The notes: a model not told the origin generated them from the letters alone. Positions 30,870-40,126 are shown, counted from the stretch's first letter. The stretch is 64,000 nt of DNA from an uncultured Chlorobiales bacterium (GCA_903929135.1 CAIYTH010000002.1:62001-126000), one strand, 5' to 3'. Numbers and translations are program-made.

Positions 30870-31902
30870 GCTTTTCGCCCTGCTTCCTGAAGGCCGAGAG
30901 CGGCAGGTCGGCCGTGATGATGACCGACTCGAGGTTCTGGTGTACGGCAAAATGCTTCAGGAGCGCCCTTGCGGCATCGCTGGTTCTCGTGCCGGGATTG
31001 CTGGTGAGTGTGATGGTTCCCCACAGGAACGAAGAGGCGAAAAATGCTGCGCGTTTATCCTGGTAAACCCATTCCGACTGTCCTTTCAGTCCATCTCCGA
31101 ACTTGACCGACATGGCCAGCCGCTGCAGGCTGCTCACGTTGCCGACCGACTTGACGTCCCTGTTTTTCGAGGTGAGGCTCTGGAGGGCGCCGGCCGTCCA
31201 TTGCGGGGATGAGAGGGTAAACCAGAGATGCGACTTGTACGCCGCCTTCCCGATCATCGCCGCCGTTACGGAATCCCGTTCGAACAGATGCCCGGAAGGG
31301 CGGAAAAAGCCTTCGAGCATATCGCTGCTGCTGGCGATCGCCATGCTGCGCGGCCCCATCGGGCATACCCACAGCGTGCTGTCGAGGGCGAAGGCGCGCC
31401 TGCCGCCTACCTCTGCTGTTTTCAGGCTTGCGGCTTCAAGCGCTTTTGCCGTTGCCTTGCCGGTGAAATCGCCCCAGGCGACACCGATGAAGTTCTGCTG
31501 TTTCCTTCCGGAGCGCTGGAAGCTGATGAGCAGGGTGTCGAGGTCCCGGGAAAGGTCGATACCCCACTGCTGCATCAGCCCGTCGACCCGTTTTCCTGCG
31601 CTGAACGGTATGCTCCTTTTCAGCGAGTCGGGCAGCGCCTCGTTCCAGAACCTGCTCTGCCGGATATCCTTCAGTCCGACGTAGAGCATGGCGTCGGAGG
31701 TTCCCGGCATATCCTGGACGATCGAGGTGAGCTCCTTGCTGAGCGGTTCGGGTTGCTGGCGGGGCTTTGACCAGTTGATCCAGATCAGAATGGCGAAAAA
31801 TCCGGTCATGCCGATCACGAAGACGGTGGCCAGGACTATCGGCCCTTTCTTTTTGGGGGCCTGCAATGCGGGAATCTCAGGCTGCTGCTCAGTGCCGCTC
31901 AT
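30865..31902 (-). CDS. membrane-anchored hypothetical protein
   Basis: A 345-residue protein I do not recognise. A Pro/Lys-rich cytoplasmic lead of about 20 residues is followed by one membrane helix (VLATVFVIGMTGFFAILIWI, about residues 23-42) and a large domain, presumably periplasmic. That domain has alternating strands and the segments LYVGLKDIRQSRFWNEALP, GIDLSRDLDTLLISFQ and STLWVCPMGPRSMAIASSSDMLEG. These recall DUF3352-type proteins, but I would not assign it. The stop comes from the adjacent repeat. It lies 13 bases downstream of rnhA, so the two are probably co-transcribed. Confidence 0.65.
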   Translation of the reverse strand: MSGTEQQPEIPALQAPKKKGPIVLATVFVIGMTGFFAILIWINWSKPRQQPEPLSKELTSIVQDMPGTSDAMLYVGLKDIRQSRFWNEALPDSLKRSIPFSAGKRVDGLMQQWGIDLSRDLDTLLISFQRSGRKQQNFIGVAWGDFTGKATAKALEAASLKTAEVGGRRAFALDSTLWVCPMGPRSMAIASSSDMLEGFFRPSGHLFERDSVTAAMIGKAAYKSHLWFTLSSPQWTAGALQSLTSKNRDVKSVGNVSSLQRLAMSVKFGDGLKGQSEWVYQDKRAAFFASSFLWGTITLTSNPGTRTSDAARALLKHFAVHQNLESVIITADLPLSAFRKQGEKP

Positions 31903-31915
31903 ACGTTCGGAAGGG

Positions 31916-32356
31916 TTAGGAGTTGTCCTTTATGGCCATTCGTGCCAGCTCGTCGCAACGGTTGTTGTACGGGTTGTCGCTGTGGCCCTTGACCTTGTGA
32001 AAGGTGACGCGGTGTAATCTAATCAACTTCAGGATATCCTGCCAGAGGTCGATGTTCTCCACCGGCTTTTTCGCTGCGGTTTTCCAGCCGTTCTTCACCC
32101 ACCGGTTCAGCCAGCCTTCGTTGACGGCGTTGACCAGGTAGGCCGAATCGCTGTAGATCTCGGCGCGGCAGGGCTCCTTCAGGGCTTCAAGCCCCCTGAT
32201 GGCCGCCATGAGCTCCATCCGGTTGTTCGTGGTGGCCGGATCGAAACCGGAAATCTCTTTCTTCGACTCTCCGTACATGAGGAGCGTTCCCCAGCCACCC
32301 TTCCCGGGATTACCGCTGCAGGCGCCGTCCGTGTAGATGATGATCTTCTTTTCCAT
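31916..32356 (-). CDS. rnhA: ribonuclease HI
   Basis: It cleaves RNA in RNA-DNA hybrids. At 146 residues it is typical bacterial size. The four catalytic acids are present: Asp in IYTDGACSGNPGKGGW, Glu in NNRMELMAAI, Asp in YSDSAYLVNA and Asp in NNRCDELARMA, with the flexible-loop His in VKGHSDNPYN. It starts a two-gene unit with the hypothetical membrane protein and is cut off from rpmB upstream by a terminator. Confidence 0.97.
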   Translation of the reverse strand: MEKKIIIYTDGACSGNPGKGGWGTLLMYGESKKEISGFDPATTNNRMELMAAIRGLEALKEPCRAEIYSDSAYLVNAVNEGWLNRWVKNGWKTAAKKPVENIDLWQDILKLIRLHRVTFHKVKGHSDNPYNNRCDELARMAIKDNS

Positions 32357-32367
32357 TGTGCTTGGAC

Positions 32368-32401
32368 AAAAAAAAGGCTCAACCTGTTGCGGATGAGCCT
32401 T
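32368..32401 (-). terminator. rho-independent terminator of rpmB
   Basis: Read on the minus strand: AAGGCTCA, a 12-base loop, TGAGCCTT, then a run of T (A run at 32368-32375 on the plus strand). It separates rpmB from rnhA. Confidence 0.88.
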
Positions 32402-32437
32402 GTGATTCCTGGTGCAGGGAGTCCGGTCGTGCCGGTG

Positions 32438-32656
32438 TCACTTCAAGAGCTTTGCCAGTTCGGCGGTGCCGGTCTTGGACATGATCTTCATCGCCTTGGC
32501 GGAGATGCGGACCTTCACCCAGCGCTTCTCCTCTTCGATCCAGATCCTCTTGGTGTGAAGATTCGGCTCCCAGCGGGTGCGGGTGTGGTTGTTGGCATGA
32601 GAAACGTTATTGCCGTATTTGGGGCTTTTTCCGGTCAGCAGGCAGACTTTGGACAT
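32438..32656 (-). CDS. rpmB: 50S ribosomal protein L28
   Basis: A 72-residue ribosomal protein. The start [20 protein letters not shown] and the [19 protein letters not shown] core are diagnostic. It is a single-gene unit here, without rpmG beside it, and is closed by its own terminator. A Cys is kept in the N-terminal strand, but the zinc-ribbon pattern is absent. Confidence 0.97.
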   Translation of the reverse strand: MSKVCLLTGKSPKYGNNVSHANNHTRTRWEPNLHTKRIWIEEEKRWVKVRISAKAMKIMSKTGTAELAKLLK

Positions 32657-32793
32657 GATAGGCTCTCAGTTGTCGTTAAAAAATGAAACGGAATATACAC
32701 ATTCGATCTGAAAACGGAAAGTAAAAGCATTTCGCTTTTAGCTTAACTGCTCATCAGCCACCCGCCCCTCTTCCATTATCAATTATCCATTGA

Positions 32794-33786
32794 CTAAGGT
32801 CTTATCCCCACGGCACACACCATCATCGACAGCACATACAGCAGCGTGCCGAACGCGTTGTACCAGATGGCCTTTTCGGCCGGCCTGGCGATCAGGATCT
32901 TCTGCATGGGCAGCTGCAGCACGAGCAGCGTCGATGCGATGACGGCCGAGGTGATCGAACCTTTGGCCACGAGGATGGAGATGGCCGCGACCTGGGCGGC
33001 ATCCATGACGACCGATGCCAGTATGGCCGCCTTCTTCTCCCCGAGTTGCACCGGGATGGACGCGACCTTGCGGATGTTGTCGCCGACGATCGACTTGAAG
33101 TCGTTCAGGGTCATGATGCCGTGGGCGCCAAGTGAAAAGATGATGGCAAGCGCGATCGATTCGGTCGAAGGAATTCCCTGCGTGATCGAAAAGCTTCCGG
33201 TCAGCCATGCGACCCCTTCATAGGCGAGGCCGACGATCAGGTTGCCGAACCAGCCGTTCCTTTTTGCCCTGATGGGCGGGCCTGAGTATGCATGCGACAT
33301 CAGAACGCCGACGAATGCGATGACCACGACGTAAGGATGGATCGACAGTGCGACGAGGAATCCGGTGATGATGAGGCCGAACGTGATCAGCCAGCTCGCC
33401 TGCTTGGAGATCTTGCCGGCCGGGATCGGGCGTTCGGGTTCGTTGATGGCATCGACTTCCCGGTCGAAGTAGTCGTTCATGGTCTGGGACATGGCGCACA
33501 TCAGCGGACCGGCGAGGATGACGCCCCTCAGCAGGATGGAGAAGTTATCCGTGACGTTCTGTCCGGTGGAGACAACGCCACAGGCAAAAGCCCACATCGG
33601 AGGGAACCAGGTCACCGGCTTCATGAGCGGCACGATGGCGGAAGGCTCGATCCGGAACCCGGGCCGGTTGACATTTTCCAGAGCCTGCTGGATAAGCCGC
33701 TGCCTTGACGGGCTGACGCCTGACAGGTGCAGTTTTTCAGTGAGGTTCTGTTGCAACTCGGGATGTACCGTATCGCTTCCGTTCAT
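32794..33786 (-). CDS. bchG: (bacterio)chlorophyll synthase, BchG/ChlG family
   Basis: A membrane UbiA-type prenyltransferase that esterifies a (bacterio)chlorophyllide with geranylgeranyl or phytyl pyrophosphate. The ATG at 33786 gives 330 residues with eight or nine helices. The chlorophyll-synthase start KPVTWFPPMWAFACG and the Asp-rich site NDYFDREVDAINEPERPIP are clear, and the second site is NDFKSIVGDN. Green sulfur bacteria have three paralogues: BchG (BChl a), BchK (BChl c/d/e) and ChlG (Chl a). The NEPERPIPAG motif and the neighbouring trpD favour BchG, but this is inference. It lies 77 bases downstream of trpD, with a hairpin between. Confidence 0.85.
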   Translation of the reverse strand: MNGSDTVHPELQQNLTEKLHLSGVSPSRQRLIQQALENVNRPGFRIEPSAIVPLMKPVTWFPPMWAFACGVVSTGQNVTDNFSILLRGVILAGPLMCAMSQTMNDYFDREVDAINEPERPIPAGKISKQASWLITFGLIITGFLVALSIHPYVVVIAFVGVLMSHAYSGPPIRAKRNGWFGNLIVGLAYEGVAWLTGSFSITQGIPSTESIALAIIFSLGAHGIMTLNDFKSIVGDNIRKVASIPVQLGEKKAAILASVVMDAAQVAAISILVAKGSITSAVIASTLLVLQLPMQKILIARPAEKAIWYNAFGTLLYVLSMMVCAVGIRP

Positions 33787-33842
33787 GATGTACTTATCTC
33801 GCTTCGGCTGGAAATAAAACACTCATTATACATGTTTTTCCA

Positions 33843-33874
33843 AAGAAATATAAGCCCTTAGTTTCAGGGCTTAT
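33843..33874 (-). terminator. hairpin overlapping the trpD stop
   Basis: Minus strand ATAAGCCC (33867-33874) pairs with GGGCTTAT (33850-33857) around the TGA stop of trpD, followed by ATTTCTTT. The T tail is imperfect, so read-through into bchG is possible. Confidence 0.6.
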
Positions 33875-34913
33875 GGAACGCCGATGCCAGGCGCTGGTTG
33901 CATTCGATGATCGTCGCCAGCTTCCTGGATGCGTGCCCCCCCTCAAGGCTCTCCTTTGCCCTGCTCAATCCGTCGTCGATGCAGGACGCCATGCCGGATA
34001 CGTAGCAGGTGATGGCTGCGGCATACAGTGCGGCGTCGATTTTGGCCTGGGTCGCAGAACCGTCCAGGATCTGCAGAATGATCCGGGCGTTGATCTCGCT
34101 GTCGCCGCCTTCAAGTTCTTCGAGCGTCCATCTGCCGAGCCCGAAATCTTCGGGGTTGGCCGTATGGCGGCTCAGTACGCCGTTCTGCAGCTCGACGATC
34201 GAAGTGGGGCCGCAGACGCTCGGTTCATCGAGCCCCATACCGGTGCCGGTTGATCCGTGAACGATCATGGCATGGTCGCAACCGGCGTGCATCAGCACCT
34301 CGGCATAGGTTTCCATGATTCCCGGATCAAACACGCCGATCAGCTGCCGCCTCACCTTTGCGGGATTGATCAGCGGTCCGAGCATGTTGAACACAGTGCG
34401 GATGCCCAGCTCTTTCCGGATGGCGGCAACCGCTTTCATCGACGGGTGGTAGAGCGGGGCGAACAGGAATGCGAACCCCGTTTCGTTGAACTGCTCCTCG
34501 GTGGCTTCGGGAGAGAGGTCGACCCTGTAGCCGAGAACCTCCATCACATCGGCGCTCCCGCATTTGCTCGTGACCGAACGGTTGCCATGTTTCGCGATCG
34601 GAACGCCGGCGCCGCAGGCGATGAATGCGGCCGCCGTCGATATGTTGAAGGTTCCCGTGTGGTCCCCGCCGGTGCCGCAGGTGTCTACGGCGTTCGGGTC
34701 GACGGAAAGCGGCGTGGCCTTGTCCATGATGCCCTCCCAGGCGCCGATGGCTTCCCTGGAAGTGATCCCCCGTTTCTGCAGCAGGGCGAGGATTGCCCCG
34801 ATGCCGGCAGGGGTATATCGGCCATCGATGATCGAATTCATGCAGATTTCCATATCCTGCTCGGAAAGGGTTTTCCCTGCGAGCAGTTTCTGAAGAAGTT
34901 CCTGTTGGAGCAT
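33864..34913 (-). CDS. trpD: anthranilate phosphoribosyltransferase
   Basis: The second step of tryptophan synthesis from chorismate. The ATG at 34913 ([20 protein letters not shown]) gives 349 residues; an in-frame ATG 11 codons upstream does not fit the family start. PRPP and anthranilate sites are intact: [18 protein letters not shown] and [23 protein letters not shown]. No other trp gene is beside it. It is divergent from the Xaa-Pro peptidase. Confidence 0.96.
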   Translation of the reverse strand: MLQQELLQKLLAGKTLSEQDMEICMNSIIDGRYTPAGIGAILALLQKRGITSREAIGAWEGIMDKATPLSVDPNAVDTCGTGGDHTGTFNISTAAAFIACGAGVPIAKHGNRSVTSKCGSADVMEVLGYRVDLSPEATEEQFNETGFAFLFAPLYHPSMKAVAAIRKELGIRTVFNMLGPLINPAKVRRQLIGVFDPGIMETYAEVLMHAGCDHAMIVHGSTGTGMGLDEPSVCGPTSIVELQNGVLSRHTANPEDFGLGRWTLEELEGGDSEINARIILQILDGSATQAKIDAALYAAAITCYVSGMASCIDDGLSRAKESLEGGHASRKLATIIECNQRLASAFHKP

Positions 34914-35022
34914 GTTGCGGCTTGAGGTCGAATGAAAAAAATCCACGAATTTGAATTATACTAAAATCTGCCCTATTACCAATTTCCGAAAGGGATAGCA
35001 CTATTTTTGAGGTATCGTTTTC

Positions 35023-36114
35023 ATGGTTCAGCACTACCTTCAGTCACACCGGGCATCCCTGCTCGGGCAGATCTACAGGAAAATGGCCGGGGAGTCCATC
35101 GACTCCCTCCTGGTGACCGATCTGGCCGCCATTCGCTGGCTTACCGGGTTCAGCGGTTCGAACGCGCGCCTGCTGCTTGCCGGCGGCGCGGCAGTCCTCT
35201 TCACCGACTTCCGGTACCAGGAACAGGTGCGTCGGGAGACCTCCGGCATCGCCACCGTGATCCTCAGGGAGAACCTCGCAAGGGAGCTTTCATCGGGCCC
35301 GTGGCGGCTCGGCGAACGCATGGCCCTGCAGGTCGACCATATCAGCTGGCATGAGATGCAGTATCTTTCCGAGCAGCTCAATGGCCGCCAGTTCCATCCT
35401 GTCCGCTCCTTTTTCGACGAGTTCCGGCAGCTCAAGCACATCGCGGAACTCCAGAAGATTCGCCAGGCGGTCGCCTGCAGCGAAACGGTGCTTCAGGAGG
35501 TCATCAGCATGATCTCCCCCGACGTTACCGAAATCGACATCGCCGCCGAGATCACTTACCGCCACAGGAAACTCGGCGCCGAAAAGGATTCGTTCGATCC
35601 GATCGTCGCTGGAGGTATCCGTTCGGCCATGCCCCACGCAAAGCCGACGACGGCGAAGTTCGAGCCCGGTTCACTGATCGTGATCGATATGGGTTGCATG
35701 GTCGAAGGTTATGCCTCCGACCAGACCCGCACGGTGGCGCTCGGCAAGGTTCCGGAAGAGACGAGGAGGGTCTACCGGATCGTCCAGCGTGCCCAGCAGC
35801 TCGGTATCGACGCGGCAAGGGCCGGCATCGGGGCTCGCGACCTTGATGCGGAGGTACGTGCCTTTATCGCCGCTGAAGGCTTTGGCGAAGCGTTCGGCCA
35901 CGGACTTGGGCATGGCGTCGGGGTCGAGGTGCACGAGGCGCCCCGGGTAGGCACTGCCGGCACCGAGACTCTCCGGGAGGGCATGGTCTTCACGATCGAA
36001 CCGGGCATCTATCTCGAAGGTCGTTTCGGCGTCCGCATCGAGGATATGGTCCTGCTGGGTCCGGATGGAGCCGAGCCGCTGCAGGGATTCACAAAAGATC
36101 TTATCGAGCTTTAG
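35023..36114 (+). CDS. M24 family Xaa-Pro peptidase
   Basis: A 363-residue metallopeptidase of the aminopeptidase P/prolidase group. The N-terminal creatinase-like domain contains LTGFSGSNARLLL. The C-terminal pita-bread domain carries the dinuclear metal ligands: Asp pair in IDMGCMVEGYASDQTRTV, His in GHGLGHGVGVEVHEAPRV, Glu in FTIEPGIYLEG and Glu in GVRIEDMVLL. It should remove N-terminal residues preceding proline, or split Xaa-Pro dipeptides. cutA follows after 19 bases in the same direction. Confidence 0.93.
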   Translation: MVQHYLQSHRASLLGQIYRKMAGESIDSLLVTDLAAIRWLTGFSGSNARLLLAGGAAVLFTDFRYQEQVRRETSGIATVILRENLARELSSGPWRLGERMALQVDHISWHEMQYLSEQLNGRQFHPVRSFFDEFRQLKHIAELQKIRQAVACSETVLQEVISMISPDVTEIDIAAEITYRHRKLGAEKDSFDPIVAGGIRSAMPHAKPTTAKFEPGSLIVIDMGCMVEGYASDQTRTVALGKVPEETRRVYRIVQRAQQLGIDAARAGIGARDLDAEVRAFIAAEGFGEAFGHGLGHGVGVEVHEAPRVGTAGTETLREGMVFTIEPGIYLEGRFGVRIEDMVLLGPDGAEPLQGFTKDLIEL

Positions 36115-36133
36115 ATTGAAGGAGACTCCGCCT

Positions 36134-36454
36134 GTGAACGCTCAATACTGCATGGTCATCACGACGGCCCCCGACAGGGAGGAGGCCGAAAGCCTCGCCG
36201 AAGGCATCATCGTCAACCGGCTGGCGGCCTGTGTCCAGATGTCGGACATCCGCAGTTTTTTCCTGTGGGAGGGTGCGTTGCAGCGTGAAGAGGAGGTCGT
36301 GCTCACCATCAAGACCACCGAAAAACGCTATGCGGAGCTCGAAGCCTATATCCGCGAGTACCATCCTTACGACGTTCCGGAAGTCATCAAACTTCCCGTG
36401 ACCGGAGGCCTCCCGGGTTACCTCGGCTGGCTGGACTCCACGACAGGAGGGTGA
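36134..36454 (+). CDS. cutA: CutA divalent-ion tolerance protein (GTG start)
   Basis: A 106-residue trimeric ferredoxin-like-fold protein. The family pattern is complete: VITTAPDREEAESLAEGII, NRLAACVQMSDIRSFFLWEG, EEEVVLTIKTTEKRY and YHPYDVPEVIKLPVTGGLPGYLGWL. The start is GTG at 36134 with AAGGAG nine bases upstream; the frame opening at 36065 lies inside the peptidase gene. The exact role in metal tolerance is not settled for the family. Its TGA stop abuts a 7-base-unit repeat. Confidence 0.95.
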   Translation: MNAQYCMVITTAPDREEAESLAEGIIVNRLAACVQMSDIRSFFLWEGALQREEEVVLTIKTTEKRYAELEAYIREYHPYDVPEVIKLPVTGGLPGYLGWLDSTTGG

Positions 36455-36485
36455 TACGTGACGCGTAACACGTGACGAGTTACGC
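36451..36485. repeat. 7-base-unit repeat between cutA and holB
   Basis: Heptads GTGATAC, GTGACGC, GTAACAC, GTGACGA fill the 25-base gap between the convergent genes. They provide the TGA of cutA and the TAA of holB. Confidence 0.75.
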
Positions 36486-37658
36486 TCTTCCCCCCAGAAT
36501 CCTCTTCAGTTCCGTAGTCAGCCCGGCCATTATCAGAAGCACATTTGCGTTTCGCTCGATGGAGCGCATCGCCTCTTCGATGACGGATGAGGCGCGGAGC
36601 AGATCGCGCGACGGAAAGCCTCTGACGAACCGGTCGACCGACAGGGCGATGTCCGGGTTGTTCAGCTCCTGGCAGGCGGGTGAGACGCCTCGTCGTGAAA
36701 CGTCCTGGAAGAAGAGCAGCAGGGATCCGAGGAACAGGATCTGTTCCGGACGCGAGAGGTTTTTCGACACCTCCTCGCAGGTGGCGATGGCTTCGTGGAA
36801 ACGGGCCGGCGTCAGGAGGTTCCTGAGGTAGTCGATCGCCTGGTCGCGCAGGCGAACCAGTGCCGGAACAGCCTCATTGCCGTTCCTTCCTTCAAGCAGG
36901 TCGGCAGCACTCCTGAGGTTTCCTCGGCAGAGGCTGACGATGAAGCGCCGTTCGGTTTCGTCGATGTCAGGTGCGCTTCGTGTGATCCAGGCATCTAGTT
37001 CGACGGGCTTGACCCTGGAGAACAGGATCGTCTGGCAGCGTGATCGGATGGTCGGGAGTACGGATTCGGGCCTTGACGAGACGAGGATGAAGACGACATG
37101 GGCCGGCGGTTCCTCGAGGAGTTTGAGCAGCTTGTTGGCCGCCGAGGGATGGAGCCGCTCAGCCTGGGAGATGATGAACACTTTCTTCCCCCCGTCCCTG
37201 GGTGCGAGCGAGGCCTTCTGCTGCAGCATGACCACCTGCTCGGTCAGGATGCCCATCGAGCGTTCCATGGCCGGCGTGAAGAACGGGTTGCGCTTTTTCT
37301 CCTCGAGCAGGGCTTCGTATCGCTCTTTCGCCTCCGTAAGCTTTTTGTTCTCCTTTTTCGACGGATCGGAAGGATCCAGCAGCACGGCTTCGACCGGAAA
37401 GAGGTACTCGATGTTGGGATGCATGAACCGGTCTGCCTGGCGGCAGCTTTCGCACTGGCCGCAGGCTCCGTTGCTGTCGATGTGCTCCGCGCCGGCATGC
37501 CGGCAATTGAGGATCTTCGCGACCTCGAACGCGACGCTCTCCTTGCCCGATCCTTCGGGACCGGCAAAGAGGTAGGCATGAGCCAGACGGTCAGACCCGA
37601 GCGCTGTTTTCAGCACCCGGATCTGGTGTTCGTGGCCGACGATGGAGTCCCAGCTCAT
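36480..37658 (-). CDS. holB: DNA polymerase III delta-prime subunit
   Basis: A clamp-loader subunit, 392 residues. A P-loop-like GPEGSGKESVAFEVA is followed by the zinc-binding segment in which CRHAGAEHID leads to GACGQCESCRQADRF. Then come KVFIISQAERLHPSAANKLLKLLEEPPA and the SRC motif TIRSRCQTILFSR that supplies the arginine finger to the neighbouring subunit. A charged insertion around residues 85-125 (KKENKKLTEAKERYEALLEEKK) is long compared with E. coli and looks like a coiled-coil hairpin. It ends inside the repeat. It begins 22 bases after ilvE ends, on the same strand and upstream of nothing else. Confidence 0.93.
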   Translation of the reverse strand: MSWDSIVGHEHQIRVLKTALGSDRLAHAYLFAGPEGSGKESVAFEVAKILNCRHAGAEHIDSNGACGQCESCRQADRFMHPNIEYLFPVEAVLLDPSDPSKKENKKLTEAKERYEALLEEKKRNPFFTPAMERSMGILTEQVVMLQQKASLAPRDGGKKVFIISQAERLHPSAANKLLKLLEEPPAHVVFILVSSRPESVLPTIRSRCQTILFSRVKPVELDAWITRSAPDIDETERRFIVSLCRGNLRSAADLLEGRNGNEAVPALVRLRDQAIDYLRNLLTPARFHEAIATCEEVSKNLSRPEQILFLGSLLLFFQDVSRRGVSPACQELNNPDIALSVDRFVRGFPSRDLLRASSVIEEAMRSIERNANVLLIMAGLTTELKRILGGRA

Positions 37659-37680
37659 GAGTGCCTCACCGCCTCTCCGC

Positions 37681-38592
37681 TCAGATGAAGGTCAGCCAGT
37701 TGTAGGGATCCTCGCCGGTCTGCACGATCTTGAGGTAGTTGTGCTGCAGGGCCTCGGTGATCGGACCCCGCCTCTCGTTGCCGATCGGGTACTTGTCGAC
37801 GCTCCTGACCGGCGTGATTTCAGCGGCCGTGCCGGTGAGGAAGATCTCGTCGGCAACATAAAGTGCTTCCCGGGGGATGAGCGTTTCGCGAACTTCGTAA
37901 CCGAGATCCTTCGCAATCTGCATGACGGCGTAACGGGTGAATCCGGGCAGGATGGACTGGGCCGACATCGGGGTATAGATGACGTTGTCCCTGATGACGA
38001 AGATATTTTCGCCGCTGCCTTCCGAAACATAGCCGTTCACGTCGAGCGCGAGACCTTCGGCATAGTTGTCGGCAAGCGCCTCCATCTTGATGAGCTGTGA
38101 GTTCAGGTAGTTGCCGCCGGCCTTGGCCCACGAGGGCAGGGTGTTCGGCGCCATGCGGTTCCAGGAGGAGACCCTGACGTCGACGCCGGTTTCGAGCACA
38201 TCCTCGCCGAGGTAGGTGCCCCATTCCCAGGTGGCGATGGCGACCTCGATGGCCGCGCGGTGCGGGTTGACCCCGAACGCGCCAAGGCTGCGATAGACCA
38301 GCGGCCTGATGTAGCAGGCCTTGTGGCCGTTCGCCCTGATGGTGGCGATGGTGGCCTCTTTCAGTTCGGTTTCCGAATAGGGGATCTCGATACGGTAGAT
38401 TTTCGAGGAGTCGCCTAGGCGCCTGATGTGTTCATCGAGGAACAGGATCGCCGACCCCTTGGTTGTTTCGTAGCATCTGATGCCTTCAAAGGTCGACGAA
38501 CCGTAATGAACGACATGGGACATGATATGGATCTTGGCATCATTCCAGTCGATCAGCTCGCCGTTCATCCATATTTTTGCAGACTTGTTCAT
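37681..38592 (-). CDS. ilvE: branched-chain amino acid aminotransferase
   Basis: A fold-type IV PLP transaminase for leucine, isoleucine and valine, 303 residues from the ATG at 38592 (MNKSAKIWMNGELIDWNDAKIH). Landmarks are SSTFEGIRCYETTKGSAI, the catalytic lysine in KAGGNYLNSQLIKMEA, GSGENIFVIRD and FLTGTAAEITPV. All are canonical. It lies between the pfk terminator and holB on the minus strand and has its own promoter space (163 bases). Confidence 0.96.
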   Translation of the reverse strand: MNKSAKIWMNGELIDWNDAKIHIMSHVVHYGSSTFEGIRCYETTKGSAILFLDEHIRRLGDSSKIYRIEIPYSETELKEATIATIRANGHKACYIRPLVYRSLGAFGVNPHRAAIEVAIATWEWGTYLGEDVLETGVDVRVSSWNRMAPNTLPSWAKAGGNYLNSQLIKMEALADNYAEGLALDVNGYVSEGSGENIFVIRDNVIYTPMSAQSILPGFTRYAVMQIAKDLGYEVRETLIPREALYVADEIFLTGTAAEITPVRSVDKYPIGNERRGPITEALQHNYLKIVQTGEDPYNWLTFI

Positions 38593-38694
38593 GACGATGG
38601 CATTGGGTTGGAAAACTGTCCGGTATGAACTTCTAAGATAGTCCGTTTTGGCTTTTTTGAAAGAGAGGCTCCCGGCCATTTTCAGCATGGACTC

Positions 38695-38725
38695 AAAAAA
38701 AAAGCCCTGCAGAAAACTGCAGGGC
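38695..38725 (-). terminator. rho-independent terminator of the phosphofructokinase gene
   Basis: Minus strand: GCCCTGCAG, loop TTTT, CTGCAGGGC, then nine T (38695-38703 on the plus strand are A). Confidence 0.93.
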
Positions 38726-38755
38726 GCTCCTGATGCCGGGGGGAGGAAACCGGCG

Positions 38756-39961
38756 TCAGTATATACGTTCGTAGACCCCTTCCACTTCGCGGAGGATCGG
38801 GTCGTAGGCTGCGATGTTCCTGCCGAAGCAGGTGCCGAGTGATTCGTAAAGGGCTACCTGGTCGAGGTCGACGAACCGCTGGGCGATCGCCTTCGCAGAT
38901 TCGATGTACTCGATCTTGCGCCCCTTGACCTTGGAAACGGTGACTCCGGTCTTTCCGTCGAGCAGCAGAAGCACGGCGGCGGCTCCCGCCTCGAAGCCGA
39001 AGTTGATGTCATAAGCCGAAGAGTTGCCTGCGCGCACGAGGTGTCCAGGATGGATCTCCCGCACCTCGGGAATTTCGTAGATCCCTTCGACGAACATGCC
39101 TGTCTCCTTCATGAACAGCGGCATGCGAGGATCTGCCTTGAAACGCTTCTGGATCTGCTGGCAGACATATTTACCGGCGCCGGCCAGCTTCTTGTGGCCG
39201 AATGCGTCGACACCGGCCGATTCGTCCACGATGTCCGTGCCGTCGGCATTCTTCATGCCCTCGGCCACGACGATCGTGTAGGTGCCGCTGTGCACGTCGC
39301 TCTGTCGGATCCTTCTGGTGAAGCGCTCGACGACGTGCTCGTAAACTACATCCCAGTCGACCGGTACCTCCGGGATCAGGATGCAGTCGGCTTCTGCAGC
39401 CACGCCGCTGCGGAATGCCGTGTGGCCGGCATAACGGCCGAACACTTCGGTCACCAGCACGCGGTTGTGCGTGCGGCCGGTCGTCTTGAGGTCTTCGACG
39501 AACTGCGCGATGCGGTTGATGGTCGAGTCTCCTCCGACCGAGTAGGTCTGGAGGTCGAGGTCCATCGTTTTCGGTGCGTGGATGCACTGGATGCCGTTCT
39601 GGTTCAGGTCGATCATGACGCTGCCCGAATCGTCGCCGCCGCTGATGATCAGCCCGTCGAGTTCGAATTTCTTCATGCCGGTCTTGATGCGGTTGTACTT
39701 GTCAGGGTTGCTGATCGCCTTGATCTTGACTCGTGAATGACCGGCTTCGGAGCCGGCGAAGTTGGCATCGAACTGGTCGAGGCGGACCTGGTCGAACCGG
39801 ACGAGGTGCTCCTGGTTCAGGAGGTTGTACAGCCCGGCGTAACCATTCGGTATGACGTACAGTTCCAGACCTTTGTTCAGGGCCATGAGCGCGGCGCCCT
39901 TGATGACGGCGTTCAATCCGCCACAGTCGCCTCCGCTGGTTAAAATGCCTATTTTTTTCAC
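38756..39961 (-). CDS. pfkA: 6-phosphofructokinase with pyrophosphate-type active site
   Basis: A 401-residue group A PFK. The nucleotide/PPi loop starts IGILTSGGDCGGLNAVI. The two residues that separate donors read as PPi type: the GGD motif continues with Asp (ISGGDDSGS, where ATP enzymes have GGDGS), and the catalytic loop is PKTMDLDL with Lys before Thr (ATP enzymes have Gly). Catalytic Asp residues of that loop are kept, although the usual T-I-D-N-D has become T-M-D-L-D. GGDSTINRI and VFGRYAGHTAF complete the site. A PPi-linked, reversible enzyme would suit a cell that makes sugars from C3 units and stores glycogen. The donor is inferred. Confidence 0.9.
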   Translation of the reverse strand: MKKIGILTSGGDCGGLNAVIKGAALMALNKGLELYVIPNGYAGLYNLLNQEHLVRFDQVRLDQFDANFAGSEAGHSRVKIKAISNPDKYNRIKTGMKKFELDGLIISGGDDSGSVMIDLNQNGIQCIHAPKTMDLDLQTYSVGGDSTINRIAQFVEDLKTTGRTHNRVLVTEVFGRYAGHTAFRSGVAAEADCILIPEVPVDWDVVYEHVVERFTRRIRQSDVHSGTYTIVVAEGMKNADGTDIVDESAGVDAFGHKKLAGAGKYVCQQIQKRFKADPRMPLFMKETGMFVEGIYEIPEVREIHPGHLVRAGNSSAYDINFGFEAGAAAVLLLLDGKTGVTVSKVKGRKIEYIESAKAIAQRFVDLDQVALYESLGTCFGRNIAAYDPILREVEGVYERIY

Positions 39962-40126
39962 GATCGTCTCTCCTCGTTGCTCGGTTTGGTTTTTGACGGC
40001 TTAATTTGATAATTACACCATTGGATCAATGGTGCTTCGTTGAGGACCAAGATAGGGCATTTACACGATATTTCATTGCCGCATGCTGAAATGCCGGCAC
40101 GGCCAATTTCCGGATCCGCCTTGCTC

